Assembly: GCF_001586775.1 (NCBI RefSeq)
Contig: NZ_LQXS01000003.1
Coordinates: forward strand, 62,001-126,000
Length of the DNA stretch: 64,000 nt
Direction: 5' to 3'
From: Sphingobacterium populi
GTDB lineage: Bacteria; Bacteroidota; Bacteroidia; Sphingobacteriales; Sphingobacteriaceae
The position numbers and the translations under genes were made by a program. The notes beneath the pieces are model-generated. The model made no database searches, was not told where the DNA came from, and saw only the letters and a list, made by a program, of their open reading frames with translations. Of this stretch, positions 47,685 through 57,247 are shown one piece after another (the first letter of the stretch is position 1; each line of letters begins with the position of its first letter).

Positions 47685-48821
47685 ATGAAGAAGACTACTA
47701 AAGTTGGTTTATTGACTATGCATAAAGTCATAAATTATGGATCGTTTTTGCAGGCCTACGCTACACAAACAATCATTGGAAGTTTAGGTTACGTTTGTGA
47801 AATAATTGATTATAAGTATCCAAATCAGTGGCAGCATGATCGAGGCTCAATTAGAAGAGGGAAGCTTAAACGATTGATTCATCAGCTTGTGAAACCTTTT
47901 GGTTTAATAAGTGAACACAGGAAGGAAAAAAAAATAATAGACGCGATGAATAGATATTATAACTTATCAGTAGTCGCGTATAATTCGCCAGAAGAAATTA
48001 AAAGTGCCCCCCCTGAATACGATATCTATTTGACAGGAAGTGACCAGACATGGAATGCACGCTTTACCAAGGGCGATCCCACTTTTCTTTTGGGGTTTGT
48101 TTCAAATGGAGGACGAAAAGTCTCTTTCTCCTCCAGCTTAGCTTCCAACAAAATTGAGGAACAATATATAAACCTTTTCAAAGAACTTTTGAGTGAATAC
48201 GATGCAATTTCAGTAAGGGAGAATAACGGTGTTCGTCTAGTGGAGAGTCTTGCAAGCAGAACGCCCCCAGTTACTTTAGACCCGACCTTAGTACTCACAA
48301 AAGAAGATTGGAAAGTCTTGAGTAAATCAATATCTACAAGACTGCATAGAGAGAACTATATTTTGTTTTATATGCTATCCTATGCGTTTGAACCTAGGCC
48401 ATATATTTATCAGCTTTTAAAATATTGGCAGGAGCAAACTGGTCTGATTGTTTTGTCATTTACCAAAATTCCAGCTGAGTACGAAATACGATATATCTAC
48501 TGTGGTGATTCTGGAATTCCTGAATATTTACATTATTTCGAACATGCTAACTATGTCGTAACATCATCCTTTCATGGAACAGCTTTTGCCGTGAATTTTG
48601 GAATACCGCTGTTATCAGTTGTATCATCAGCAAACTCTGGAGATGATCGGCAGTCGAGTTTCTTAACAAAAGTAAAATTAACGAATTGTATAGTGCCTAT
48701 TGGTAGCGAGTTCGACAGATTAAATCCTGTCTATGATGAAATTGTAGCGTGGGACCAGTTAAATTTCCTTAGAAAAGAATCTCTAAATTATTTAAAGTAC
48801 AGCTTAGATAAAACGGTATGA
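47685..48821 (+). CDS. polysaccharide pyruvyl transferase family protein
   Basis: A 378-residue protein of the CsaB/WcaK family that adds pyruvate ketals to sugars from PEP. It begins VGLLTMHKVINYGSFLQAYATQ, has LTGSDQTWNARF and YVVTSSFHGTAFAVNFGIPL, the conserved C-terminal SSFHG block. Its stop overlaps the start of the next glycosyltransferase by four bases (ATGA). An A9 run near 47930 is intact. The modified sugar is unknown. Confidence 0.88.
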   Translation: MKKTTKVGLLTMHKVINYGSFLQAYATQTIIGSLGYVCEIIDYKYPNQWQHDRGSIRRGKLKRLIHQLVKPFGLISEHRKEKKIIDAMNRYYNLSVVAYNSPEEIKSAPPEYDIYLTGSDQTWNARFTKGDPTFLLGFVSNGGRKVSFSSSLASNKIEEQYINLFKELLSEYDAISVRENNGVRLVESLASRTPPVTLDPTLVLTKEDWKVLSKSISTRLHRENYILFYMLSYAFEPRPYIYQLLKYWQEQTGLIVLSFTKIPAEYEIRYIYCGDSGIPEYLHYFEHANYVVTSSFHGTAFAVNFGIPLLSVVSSANSGDDRQSSFLTKVKLTNCIVPIGSEFDRLNPVYDEIVAWDQLNFLRKESLNYLKYSLDKTV

Positions 48822-49840
48822 TTACCCCCAAAATTAGTGTGGTAGTTCCAATTTACAACGTCGAAAAGTATCTCGATAGGTGTATGCAGTCGTTACAAAA
48901 TCAGACGTTGAAGGATATTGAAATAATCTTGGTAGATGACGAGTCTCCCGATAACTGTCCTAAAATGTGTGACGAATATGCCAGCCAGGACCCCAGAGTA
49001 AAAGTTATTCATAAAAAAAATGCAGGATTAGGATTTGCGAGAAATAGCGGCTTATCCAGCGCAACTGGAGAGTTTGTCATATTTGTAGATTCTGATGATT
49101 GGATTGATACAACTGCTTTATCCATTATGTATAATGAGGCGATCAAGAATAATGTGGATACAGTTTTTTGTAACCATGATTTGGAAACGAATTCAGGAAA
49201 TTTCGATACAGTCCATGAGATAAAGGAGAATCGTTTGTTAACTTCAAAGAATGAGATAGCCCAGTATCTATTAAATATGATTGGTGCTCCAGCGTCAGAG
49301 GCAAATGATCGTTTGTACTCAATGTCTGTTTGGCACGCTCTGTATTCAGTAGACGTGATCAAAAAGGCTAATATCCTTTTCTTTTCGGAACGAGAGTTCT
49401 TATCTGAGGATGTGCTATTTCATGTACAGTATTTGTATTATTCGCAAAGAGTTTCTCTATTGGATGCGTCCTTTTATAAATACTGCTTGAATGAAACTTC
49501 GTTAACGAAGACATATAGAAGTGACAGGTTTCTCCGATATATTGATCTGCATAAAAAACTGTTAAGCCTATTTAGTGAGATGGATTGGAAAGTTCCTATG
49601 GATTATAGAGATAGTGTAGATCGTTTGTTTTTGGGCTATGTGAGACGAAATCTATTACGGGCTCATATTCCAAAGGGCGAGGAGAAAGAAGTTATAAGAA
49701 GCATTGCTAAAAACGGATATTTGAAAGAAGTATTAGGTCGATATTCTGTGAATGAAATGCAGTTAAAGCTTCGAGTGTTCTATTGGCTTCTTTCAAAAAA
49801 ATATATATCTGGTATATTGTTGTTTAGAAACTTAATCTAA
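48818..49840 (+). CDS. family 2 glycosyltransferase
   Basis: A 340-residue GT-A enzyme with ISVVVPIYNVEKYLDRCM, VDDESPDNCPKMCDEYA and the metal motif VDSDDWI (DxD). It is translationally coupled to the pyruvyl transferase by an ATGA overlap. Specificity unknown. Confidence 0.92.
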   Translation: MITPKISVVVPIYNVEKYLDRCMQSLQNQTLKDIEIILVDDESPDNCPKMCDEYASQDPRVKVIHKKNAGLGFARNSGLSSATGEFVIFVDSDDWIDTTALSIMYNEAIKNNVDTVFCNHDLETNSGNFDTVHEIKENRLLTSKNEIAQYLLNMIGAPASEANDRLYSMSVWHALYSVDVIKKANILFFSEREFLSEDVLFHVQYLYYSQRVSLLDASFYKYCLNETSLTKTYRSDRFLRYIDLHKKLLSLFSEMDWKVPMDYRDSVDRLFLGYVRRNLLRAHIPKGEEKEVIRSIAKNGYLKEVLGRYSVNEMQLKLRVFYWLLSKKYISGILLFRNLI

Positions 49841-49846
49841 GAAAAT

Positions 49847-50392
49847 ATGATTAACTCAAAGCAAGATTTAGATTTTTATTTGAAGTCGGATTTTTCGCGT
49901 TTCGATCGGAAGCCAAATCTTAAGGATTATATATTGTCAAATGAAATATGGTATATATATCATTATCAACGTCATTTGAGATATGTGGAATATTATATGA
50001 ATACTAATAAATCGAAATTGCTCTTTCTGTATCATTTCTTTAAATACAAGAGATTAGGATTCAAACTGCGATTTACTATATATCCGAACACCGTAGGACC
50101 TGGTCTTAGGATATATCATGCTGGCGACTTTATACATGTGAAGAAACTGTGTAAAATTGGACGTAATTGCACATTATTGCCCGGCGTTGTAATCGGCAAT
50201 AAAAATTTGGAAGATGATGGTAGTCAGGTTTTTATAGGGGACAACGTATACTTTGGCCTGGGTGCTAGAGTCTTTGGCAAAGTCAAGATTGGAGATGATG
50301 TTGTTGTGGGAGCGAATTCTGTAGTTGTTAAAGATATTGCAAGCAATTGTGTTGTGTCCGGTATCCCAGCAAAGGTTATTAAGATGAAGTAG
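49847..50392 (+). CDS. serine-acetyltransferase-like hexapeptide acyltransferase
   Basis: A 181-residue protein with an N-terminal helical part and LbH repeats (IYPNTVGPGLRIYHAG, CKIGRNCTLLPGVVIGNKN, VFIGDNVYFGLGARVFGKV) ending SGIPAKVIKMK. CysE-like sequence appears in many polysaccharide loci as sugar O-acetyltransferases. It starts 6 bases after the glycosyltransferase. Confidence 0.87.
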   Translation: MINSKQDLDFYLKSDFSRFDRKPNLKDYILSNEIWYIYHYQRHLRYVEYYMNTNKSKLLFLYHFFKYKRLGFKLRFTIYPNTVGPGLRIYHAGDFIHVKKLCKIGRNCTLLPGVVIGNKNLEDDGSQVFIGDNVYFGLGARVFGKVKIGDDVVVGANSVVVKDIASNCVVSGIPAKVIKMK

Positions 50393-50416
50393 ATATTTAA
50401 TTGATGTTGATTTGTT

Positions 50417-51037
50417 ATGTTAAGAAAATTGTTGGGAAGTATAGTTTATATACATCTCGGGTTGCAGGGATTATCTGATAGATTACTTTCTGTTTTTTAC
50501 AAAAGTCGATTTGGATCCTGCGGATCCTCTGTGATGATTAAGCCTTGTACATCTAACTTTAAAGGATTTGAGAATATTCATATAGGTACAGGTGTGCGGA
50601 TTGCGCGATATGCAGTAATATATTCTACAAATGCAAAGGTTTTCATAGGGAATAATGTAGGTGCTGCTCCGTACTTGTCAATAATTTCAGGAAATCATAG
50701 TGTCGGTAAGGTCGGCCATATCATGTTTGAACAGTCAGTGGATGATAAGATAGAGGGCGAAGATCAAGATGTGATTTTAGAGGATGACTTGTGGATAGGC
50801 ATACGCGTAAGTATTCTCTCTGGTGTCAAGATTGGCAGGGGAAGTGTTATTGCCGCTGGTTCGGTTGTTAATAAATCTTGTCCCCCTTACTCTATTATCG
50901 GAGGAGTTCCGGCTAAAGTTTTAAAATTTAGATTTACTGTTGAGGAAATTCTCCAACATGAAGAGCTCGTTTATACTGCTGAACAACGTATTTCTAAAGA
51001 ACAATTAATCGCTCAACGATCAAGTTACATTCAATGA
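50417..51037 (+). CDS. hexapeptide-repeat O-acetyltransferase
   Basis: A 206-residue LbH acyltransferase of the WcaF/NodL type: IHIGTGVRIARYAVIYS, VFIGNNVGAAPYLSIISGNHS, WIGIRVSILSGVKIGRGSVIAAGSV and GGVPAKVLKFRF. Its end overlaps the next glycosyltransferase by four bases (ATGA). It is the third acyltransferase in this block, so the polymer may be heavily acetylated. Confidence 0.87.
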   Translation: MLRKLLGSIVYIHLGLQGLSDRLLSVFYKSRFGSCGSSVMIKPCTSNFKGFENIHIGTGVRIARYAVIYSTNAKVFIGNNVGAAPYLSIISGNHSVGKVGHIMFEQSVDDKIEGEDQDVILEDDLWIGIRVSILSGVKIGRGSVIAAGSVVNKSCPPYSIIGGVPAKVLKFRFTVEEILQHEELVYTAEQRISKEQLIAQRSSYIQ

Positions 51038-52114
51038 AAATCTTAATAACTGCACCTAGTTTAGAAACTTCCAAAAATGTTAGCGGAATATCGACGGTAG
51101 TCAACACGATTATTGCGAATAATGTAGATCATGAGTACACACATTATTTGCTGGGACGACCTGATCAGTCAAATAGCCTGACATATCTTTTTGTGTTTAT
51201 CCGACAATTGATGTTCTTTCCGATTATATTAAAAAGAGAAAAAATAGAGCTTGTGCATCAAAATCTGCCATTCGATCCTAAAGGATTAATGCGAGAATCT
51301 GTTATAAATTTTTGGTGTTACCTCTTTAATGTTCCTGTTGTATTGCATATACATGGGGGAGCATTTTTAATGCAGAAAAATCCAAAGAAAATTTGGAGAT
51401 TTCTCAGTAGTGCTTTGTTTAAACATAGTCGTCAGGTTCTGGTTCTAAGTGAGCTCGAGCAAGCAGCACTTTTAAGCTTTCACAATTTTGGCGGTGCGAT
51501 TGTATTGTCTAATAGCATCGCTGTAAGTGATTATTTGTATAATCTTCGACAGCCTATTAATGAACCACCAGTCTTCTTGTTCCTGGGAAGATTGCACGAG
51601 AGTAAAGGTTTAGATGATATTTACGATGCGTTTTGTGTATTAAAACAGCAGTTATTAAGTTTCCGTTTTGTGTTATGCGGTTCAGGTCCGCTAATGGAAT
51701 CAGTAAAAAGTAAATTTGAAAAGTTATTGGGTTCTGATTTTGATTTTCGAGGAGTTGTATCGGGGGAAGATAAAGTAGCAGCATTTATAGATAGTGACTT
51801 TTTTTTTGCTACCCTCACGCTATGGAGAAGGTTTGCCGATGGCTTTGCTTGAGTCTATGGCATCCGGTCTAATTCCTATTGTGACTGATGATGCCTCGAT
51901 GAAATTCTTGGTACATCATAATCAAAATGGAATTCGGGTTGATAAGAGAAGTGGTAAAGATATTGCAGAAAAGATTACAGCTTTATTAAGCGTAGACCAC
52001 GAATATCTAACTCAGCTTAGATTAAGCGCTGTAAAGACAATTGTGGGATCGTATGATATCAAAGCCTATGTGAAAAAGTTGAATATGATCTATGCTGGTG
52101 ATTTTACAATTTAA
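51034..52114 (+). pseudogene. family 4 glycosyltransferase, split by one extra T in a T9 tract
   Basis: A GT-B enzyme starting ILITAPSLETSKNVSGIS with the donor-domain FLFLGRLHESKGLDDIYDA. The first frame ends at 51852 after SDFFF followed by unrelated residues, and the expected continuation LLPSRYGEGLPMALLESMASG (E-x7-E) runs in another frame to 52114. The break is a run of nine T at 51799-51807; eight T gives SDFFLLPSRYGEGLP and about 359 residues. Phase variation, mutation or a sequencing insertion would look alike. Confidence 0.85.
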
Positions 52115-52174
52115 TATGGCTTATAATGATTTTGAACTTTCGTCTGTAACTGTTAAACTCAAATTTAATTAAAT

Positions 52175-52915
52175 ATGAATTATCGCGTAGTGAGTTTGGC
52201 GATTTCTGCTGGAAAATATAAAGGTTTTGTCGATAATGCTATTAAGCTTGGTACGAATAGCATATCTTCCTACGTCTGCGTAGCCAATGTGCATATGTGT
52301 ATTGAAGCCTATGATAATGCCGATTTCGCTAGGATTGTAAACCAAGCTGATTTGGTTACGCCAGATGGTATGCCTTTGGCCAAAGCAATTAAACTATTGT
52401 ACGGTGTAGAGCAGGATCGAGTAGCGGGGATGGATTTATTGCCGGATTTACTGGCAGAAGCAGAAAAAGAGAATCTCAAATGCTTTGTATATGGTGGCAG
52501 TGAAAAGATGCTAGCAAACAGCGAAGCCTATATTCAAGAGCACTATCCAAATTTGCAGTGTGGATTTCATAGTCCCCCCTTTCGTGCCTTAACTACCGAA
52601 GAGGAGCTAGCGGACTGTGATCGGATCAATAATTTTGGTGCTCATTTAGTCTTCGTTGCATTGGGTTGTCCAAAACAAGAAAAGTGGATGGCGAAGATGA
52701 AAGGCCGTATTCATGCCTGCATGTTAGGTATTGGAGGCGCCTTGCCTGTCATGATTGGAATGCAAGACCGTGCACCCGCTTGGATGCAAAAAGCGAGTTT
52801 AGAATGGTTATATCGCCTAGGGCAAGAGCCCAAGCGCTTATTTAAGCGATACGCTTATACAAATTCAAAGTTCATATATTTATTAATGAAGCAAAAATTA
52901 GGTTTACTAAAGTAA
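52175..52915 (+). CDS. WecG/TagA/CpsF-family glycosyltransferase
   Basis: A 246-residue GT26 enzyme with VCVANVHMCIEAYD, QADLVTPDGMPLAKAIKLL, VYGGSEKML, VALGCPKQEKWMAKMKG and GIGGALPVMIGMQDRAPAWM, the family signature. These enzymes usually add the second sugar (such as ManNAcA) on a lipid-linked N-acetylhexosamine. It is placed near the end of the second block, just before ugd copy 2. Confidence 0.93.
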   Translation: MNYRVVSLAISAGKYKGFVDNAIKLGTNSISSYVCVANVHMCIEAYDNADFARIVNQADLVTPDGMPLAKAIKLLYGVEQDRVAGMDLLPDLLAEAEKENLKCFVYGGSEKMLANSEAYIQEHYPNLQCGFHSPPFRALTTEEELADCDRINNFGAHLVFVALGCPKQEKWMAKMKGRIHACMLGIGGALPVMIGMQDRAPAWMQKASLEWLYRLGQEPKRLFKRYAYTNSKFIYLLMKQKLGLLK

Positions 52916-52927
52916 ACGATCATAATT

Positions 52928-54310
52928 ATGAAAGATATCAAAAAAATAACCTGTATAGGTGCCGGCTACGTAGGCGGACCCACCATGTCTGTGATTGCAC
53001 AGAAAAACCCAAACGTAGAAATTACCGTTGTTGATTTAAATGAGCAACGGATTGCGGCATGGAATGATGCAGATCTTTCTAAACTGCCCGTATATGAGCC
53101 TGGCTTGGACGCTGTAGTTGGTGAAGCGCGTGGTCGCAATCTATTCTTCTCTACCGATGTGGATAAGGCCATTGATGAGGCAGATATGATCTTTATCTCA
53201 GTAAATACACCTACCAAAACCTATGGTAAAGGTAAAGGGCAAGCGGCTGATTTGAAGTTTATCGAGTTGTGTGCGCGTCAGATTGCTGCGGTGGCCAAGT
53301 CGGATAAGATTGTGGTAGAGAAATCGACGCTTCCTGTACGTACTGCAGAAGCATTAAAAAGTATTTTGGATCATACCGGCAATGGGGTAAACTTTCATAT
53401 TCTTTCCAATCCAGAGTTCTTGGCAGAAGGAACAGCCGTGACCGATTTACACAATCCAGATCGTGTACTGATTGGTGGTGAAGATGCTGAAGCCATCGAA
53501 GCCTTAGTACAAGTGTACGAAGCTTGGGTACCTAGAGAGCGTATTTTGACGACCAACCTATGGTCATCCGAATTGTCTAAATTAGTAGCCAATGCCTTTC
53601 TAGCACAACGCGTATCCAGTATCAATGCCATCTCCGAATTGTGTGAGGTAACCGGTGCCAATGTGGATGAGGTAGCACACGCCATAGGAAAAGATAGCCG
53701 TATCGGTAGCAAATTTTTAAAAGCATCCGTTGGTTTTGGAGGATCATGTTTTCAGAAAGACATCTTGAATTTAGTCTATATCGCCCGTTCTTACCATTTA
53801 GATGCGGTAGCCGATTACTGGGAGCAAGTGATTTTGCTGAATGATCATCAGAAAACACGTTTCGCGGAGCGCATCATCAAAACCATGTACAATACCGTGA
53901 ATGGCAAACAAATTGCGTTTTTGGGTTGGGCATTTAAAAAAGACACCAATGATACACGGGAATCTGCGGCGATTTATGTAGCCGACCATTTATTGGATGA
54001 GGAAGCCAGCATTATTGTATACGATCCAAAAGTAACGGCGGAGCAAATCTACCGTGATCTGGATTATCTGGGAACGCGTACAGCAGAAGAGAATCGCCGT
54101 TTAGTCACCGTAGTCAATACGCCAACCGAGGCAGTAACAGGCGCACATGCCATTGCAATATTGACCGAGTGGGACGAATTTAAAGATTATGATTGGGCAA
54201 GTATTAAGGAAGGTATGAAACGACCATCTTTCCTCTTCGACGGTAGGAAATTGCTCAATGGAGCCGAATTACAAAAGATAGGATTCTCCTATTACGCCAT
54301 TGGAGAATAG
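52928..54310 (+). CDS. ugd: UDP-glucose 6-dehydrogenase, copy 2
   Basis: The same 460-residue enzyme as at 24857, with all catalytic motifs ([18 protein letters not shown]274 in [10 protein letters not shown]). It differs at about 30 residues, mostly in the C-terminal part, and many synonymous positions differ in the DNA. Both copies lie in the same direction and end neatly before other genes. It terminates the second operon at a strong hairpin. Confidence 0.95.
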   Translation: MKDIKKITCIGAGYVGGPTMSVIAQKNPNVEITVVDLNEQRIAAWNDADLSKLPVYEPGLDAVVGEARGRNLFFSTDVDKAIDEADMIFISVNTPTKTYGKGKGQAADLKFIELCARQIAAVAKSDKIVVEKSTLPVRTAEALKSILDHTGNGVNFHILSNPEFLAEGTAVTDLHNPDRVLIGGEDAEAIEALVQVYEAWVPRERILTTNLWSSELSKLVANAFLAQRVSSINAISELCEVTGANVDEVAHAIGKDSRIGSKFLKASVGFGGSCFQKDILNLVYIARSYHLDAVADYWEQVILLNDHQKTRFAERIIKTMYNTVNGKQIAFLGWAFKKDTNDTRESAAIYVADHLLDEEASIIVYDPKVTAEQIYRDLDYLGTRTAEENRRLVTVVNTPTEAVTGAHAIAILTEWDEFKDYDWASIKEGMKRPSFLFDGRKLLNGAELQKIGFSYYAIGE

Positions 54311-54313
54311 CAA

Positions 54314-54354
54314 TAAAAAAAGGGTTGGAAAATATGTTTCCAACCCTTTTTTAT
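54314..54354. terminator. bidirectional rho-independent terminator
   Basis: GGGTTGGAAA (54322-54331) pairs with TTTCCAACCC (54337-54346) around a 5-base loop, with an A-run before and a T-run after that extend the stem. It ends the plus-strand polysaccharide operon after ugd copy 2 and also the minus-strand wzi-type gene that ends at 54359. Confidence 0.92.
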
Positions 54355-54358
54355 TTTA

Positions 54359-55918
54359 CTAAAAGTTTCTTCGGGCATGGATCATCAGCCCTACACCGCT
54401 ATCCAGCATCTTGCCTTGATCTAAGGCAAATGTACCCCCAACAATCATTTTCGGAAGTAGTTCCTTTTCTGCCTGCAGCAACATAGAGAACTGGTTGACT
54501 GGCGTAAACAGTAATCCTGTAGGAAAAAAAGTTCTTCCAGTCGATTTTCCATATTCACTGGTGGCGAAGGTGCCGTAATGCTTGGCATAGGTTAGTTTAG
54601 TCAGTACGTTCCAATTGTACACATGCCCACTTGCACCAATATGTGTCGCGATTACGCGATTACTGATAAAGAAGTCTCCTGGGAAATTGGCTTGACCACT
54701 GCGTGCTTGGGTCGCTGGGATTATTAACGGCGTACCCATACCCACTCCCTTGTACGACCAACCTTCCAAGTATTCAAAATTATTATAGTAATCCTCATCA
54801 CCAGATGCAGTAGGCTTAGACCATGGATATCCCGCCTGGTCTTTAGAGTAGAAGAATTCGACTAATAAGGTCTTCCAGTCCCAGTTTGATGTAGTTTTTC
54901 GAAAGCGGTTATTGGTTAGCGTCAAGCCGTTTAAACCATCTTTGATATTAGCCAATTTAGACAGTGCACCTACCTCATAGATATTTTGGCGATAGGCCAT
55001 TAAGGATACATTTCCAAAGTTATAGGATGCACCCAAGTCTATAGATCCTTGGTGATTACCAATTTTTGACCGTGGTATTGGATTGCCCTGCCGTCCTCCG
55101 TAGGCTTTGCCAAAAGTGACATAAGATAAGGTTTGTAGGAAATTGAGATCAAAGGCACTGCCATAGCGTTCGTTTTCACCACCCCACTGCACCTGATGAT
55201 TAAATCCACCAAAAAGTTGCAGTTTCCAATCCGCTCTACCGAGCCGACCATACAAAGATTTTTGATGTAGAAAAGTATGTAGTCTATAGTCATCACTAGG
55301 AACCCTGAATGCTCCCGGGCTCATATCATACTGCCCCATATACCCATTCGCAAAATTTCCCTTAAAGGAAAGCAAACCCTCAAACCAAGGTAAGCGGTAG
55401 TATTCGGGGATGCTTATCTCGAATTTGGGCACGCCTAGTGCATTGCCCGATACGGCAAAATTACCAGAAGTCAACAGCGTATCCCCGTTCAATCCCATTA
55501 CATCACGGCTACGACCTAATCGGGCTTCAAACATGGCAAACCTCACTTTTGCATATGCCTCGATAATCTGAGCTTGCAGCGTGCGGCCAATATTTGCGCG
55601 ACCTTCCAAGGCATAACCCCAGTCCCATAGCGAGTTGTTGTTCGCTGCGCGTCCTTTCCATTCGCCAAGTTGTTGGTACTCTTTGAAACCTCGCACGATC
55701 AAACTTCCAGAGCCACCATCCAATGGCACCGAACCAAATTGATTGGAGCGCATCCAGAATGGAGCAATCTGATCTCCCGCATATCCTGCCTGAAGCTGTA
55801 GTGACAGGCCAGCTTTCCTAACGGTGTCTTTTTCGAGTATGGTTTGAGCATTCAAATCCTGTGACATGTGACAGCACAAGCCAATAATGCCGATGAAGGC
55901 AATTAAGAAGTCTTTCAT
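54359..55918 (-). CDS. capsule-assembly Wzi-family outer-membrane protein
   Basis: A 519-residue barrel protein with a signal peptide (MKDFLIAFIGIIGLCCHMSQ, cleavage after NAQ) and motifs such as QAGYAGDQIAPFWMRSNQ, WDWGYALEGRANIGR and ARLGRSRDVMGL near the start, characteristic of the Wzi family that anchors or assembles capsule at the surface. It is transcribed toward the terminator it shares with ugd copy 2. Confidence 0.82.
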   Translation of the reverse strand: MKDFLIAFIGIIGLCCHMSQDLNAQTILEKDTVRKAGLSLQLQAGYAGDQIAPFWMRSNQFGSVPLDGGSGSLIVRGFKEYQQLGEWKGRAANNNSLWDWGYALEGRANIGRTLQAQIIEAYAKVRFAMFEARLGRSRDVMGLNGDTLLTSGNFAVSGNALGVPKFEISIPEYYRLPWFEGLLSFKGNFANGYMGQYDMSPGAFRVPSDDYRLHTFLHQKSLYGRLGRADWKLQLFGGFNHQVQWGGENERYGSAFDLNFLQTLSYVTFGKAYGGRQGNPIPRSKIGNHQGSIDLGASYNFGNVSLMAYRQNIYEVGALSKLANIKDGLNGLTLTNNRFRKTTSNWDWKTLLVEFFYSKDQAGYPWSKPTASGDEDYYNNFEYLEGWSYKGVGMGTPLIIPATQARSGQANFPGDFFISNRVIATHIGASGHVYNWNVLTKLTYAKHYGTFATSEYGKSTGRTFFPTGLLFTPVNQFSMLLQAEKELLPKMIVGGTFALDQGKMLDSGVGLMIHARRNF

Positions 55919-55961
55919 AAGTAAATGTTCTCTCTAAAGATAACAAACCGACGTTAAGGGG

Positions 55962-55969
55962 CAAAACTA
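55962..55969 (-). promoter_or_regulatory. possible -7 element for the Wzi-family gene
   Basis: On the minus strand the sequence reads TAGTTTTG, an exact TAnnTTTG, about 43 bases before the ATG at 55918. No good -33 partner is visible, so confidence is low. Confidence 0.35.
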
Positions 55970-55988
55970 AATAGTATACTAATACATT

Positions 55989-56130
55989 CTACCCTAATTT
56001 TTTTTAAAAGACCACAAAAACTCGCTTAGAAATCTTGTATTTATACGTATCTTTCCTCAATTATATGTATACCTATGTTAGTAGACTGTGTATTCATTGA
56101 TTTATTCAATAATTTCATCTTTAGGGTAGA
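55989..56130. repeat. 10-base inverted repeat in the divergent region between the wzi-type and manC genes
   Basis: TCTACCCTAA (55988-55997) recurs as its complement TTAGGGTAGA (56121-56130). The 260-base gap between the two divergent starts has room for regulator sites, and the repeats could be operator half-sites. No transposase or other mobile-element sign accompanies them. Confidence 0.4.
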
Positions 56131-56178
56131 TAAAACACAACTTAGCATAGGTCATAACTTATTAAATATATATTTCTA

Positions 56179-57176
56179 GTGAGCAATATCATCCATGTAA
56201 TTCTTACAGGCGGCGTAGGAAGCGACTGTGGCCGCTATCTCGAAAAAGCAATCCAAAGCAATATTTAAAGCTGTTCAAAGAAGGTTCGCTCTTCGCGATG
56301 ACCGTAATGCGCAATCAAACTTTGTGTGACCAAGTTACCGTGGTGGGCAACTGTGACAACCATCAATTGAGTCAAGAGGTGATGGATGCGCAAAATATCA
56401 GTTACACCGATATTATTGAGGCGACACCACGTAATACAGCTGCAGCAATTGCCTTCGCGGCTTTCGCGGCAAATCCTGATGATATTCTAATTGTAACGCC
56501 ATCCGATCACGTCATTGTTGGTGAGGAAGCCTATAAACAGGCGATGCAAGCCGGAATTGCCAAGGCGCACCAAGGTTACATCGTCACCTTTGGTATTAAG
56601 CCCGTACGTCCAGAAACAGGTTACGGTTATATTGAGTTTCAAGAAGACCAAGTGCTTTCTTTCCGCGAAAAACCCAATCAAGATACGGCAGAAGATTTTA
56701 TCGAGCGGGGTAACTTTCTTTGGAACTCGGGTATGTTTTGCTTCCGGGCAGATACCTTATTGCAGGAGTTGCAACAGTTCGAGCCGCAAGTATACGCTAC
56801 AGCATTAGCCACATGGAAAAGTCAGAAAGATGGATATTTAGATGAGTCCCTGTCAAAAAAAATTCCTTCTATTAGTATTGATTACGCGGTGATGGAGCGT
56901 TCTAAGAAAATCCGCGTAGTAGCAACCGAATTTGCTTGGTCCGATCTAGGATCGTTTGAGTCCTTATACGATTACTTGGTACAGACTGGCCATCCTGTCG
57001 ACGAAAATGGCAATATGGTACTGGGCTCGGACGTATATACGGCTTTTGTGGGGCTGAAAAATACGATCGTTGTATCAACGACTGATGCGATGCTTTTTGT
57101 GCAGAAAGAAAAGTCACAAGATGTTAAAAAGGTATATAATACTCTTGAAAAGCATCAATCCAAATTGATTGACTAA
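56179..57176 (+). pseudogene. manC: mannose-1-phosphate guanylyltransferase (ManC), interrupted by a -1 frameshift near its start
   Basis: Makes GDP-mannose from mannose-1-phosphate and GTP, the precursor for gmd/fcl. A GTG start at 56179 begins SNIIHVILTGGVGS and stays in frame up to 56223, where one C is missing (AGCGACTG read as AGCCGACTG gives GSRLWPLSRKSNPKQYLKLF). From there the correct frame continues to 57176, with the ATPRNTAAAIAFAA and TPSDHVI blocks. The repaired protein would be about 332 residues. A shortened protein from ATG 56298 would lack the nucleotide-binding signature and should be inactive. Confidence 0.86.
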
Positions 57177-57247
57177 GGTAAACTTAACTTAGGCGAACAT
57201 TCTATACTAAAAAGCGTATCTTCGACTCTTCAATACTTGATGGATCG

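Noticed and set aside
55988-56130. Inverted repeat as ends of a small transposable element
   Set aside because: Only 10 bases are repeated, there is no target-site duplication that I can see and no transposase; operator sites are a simpler reading.
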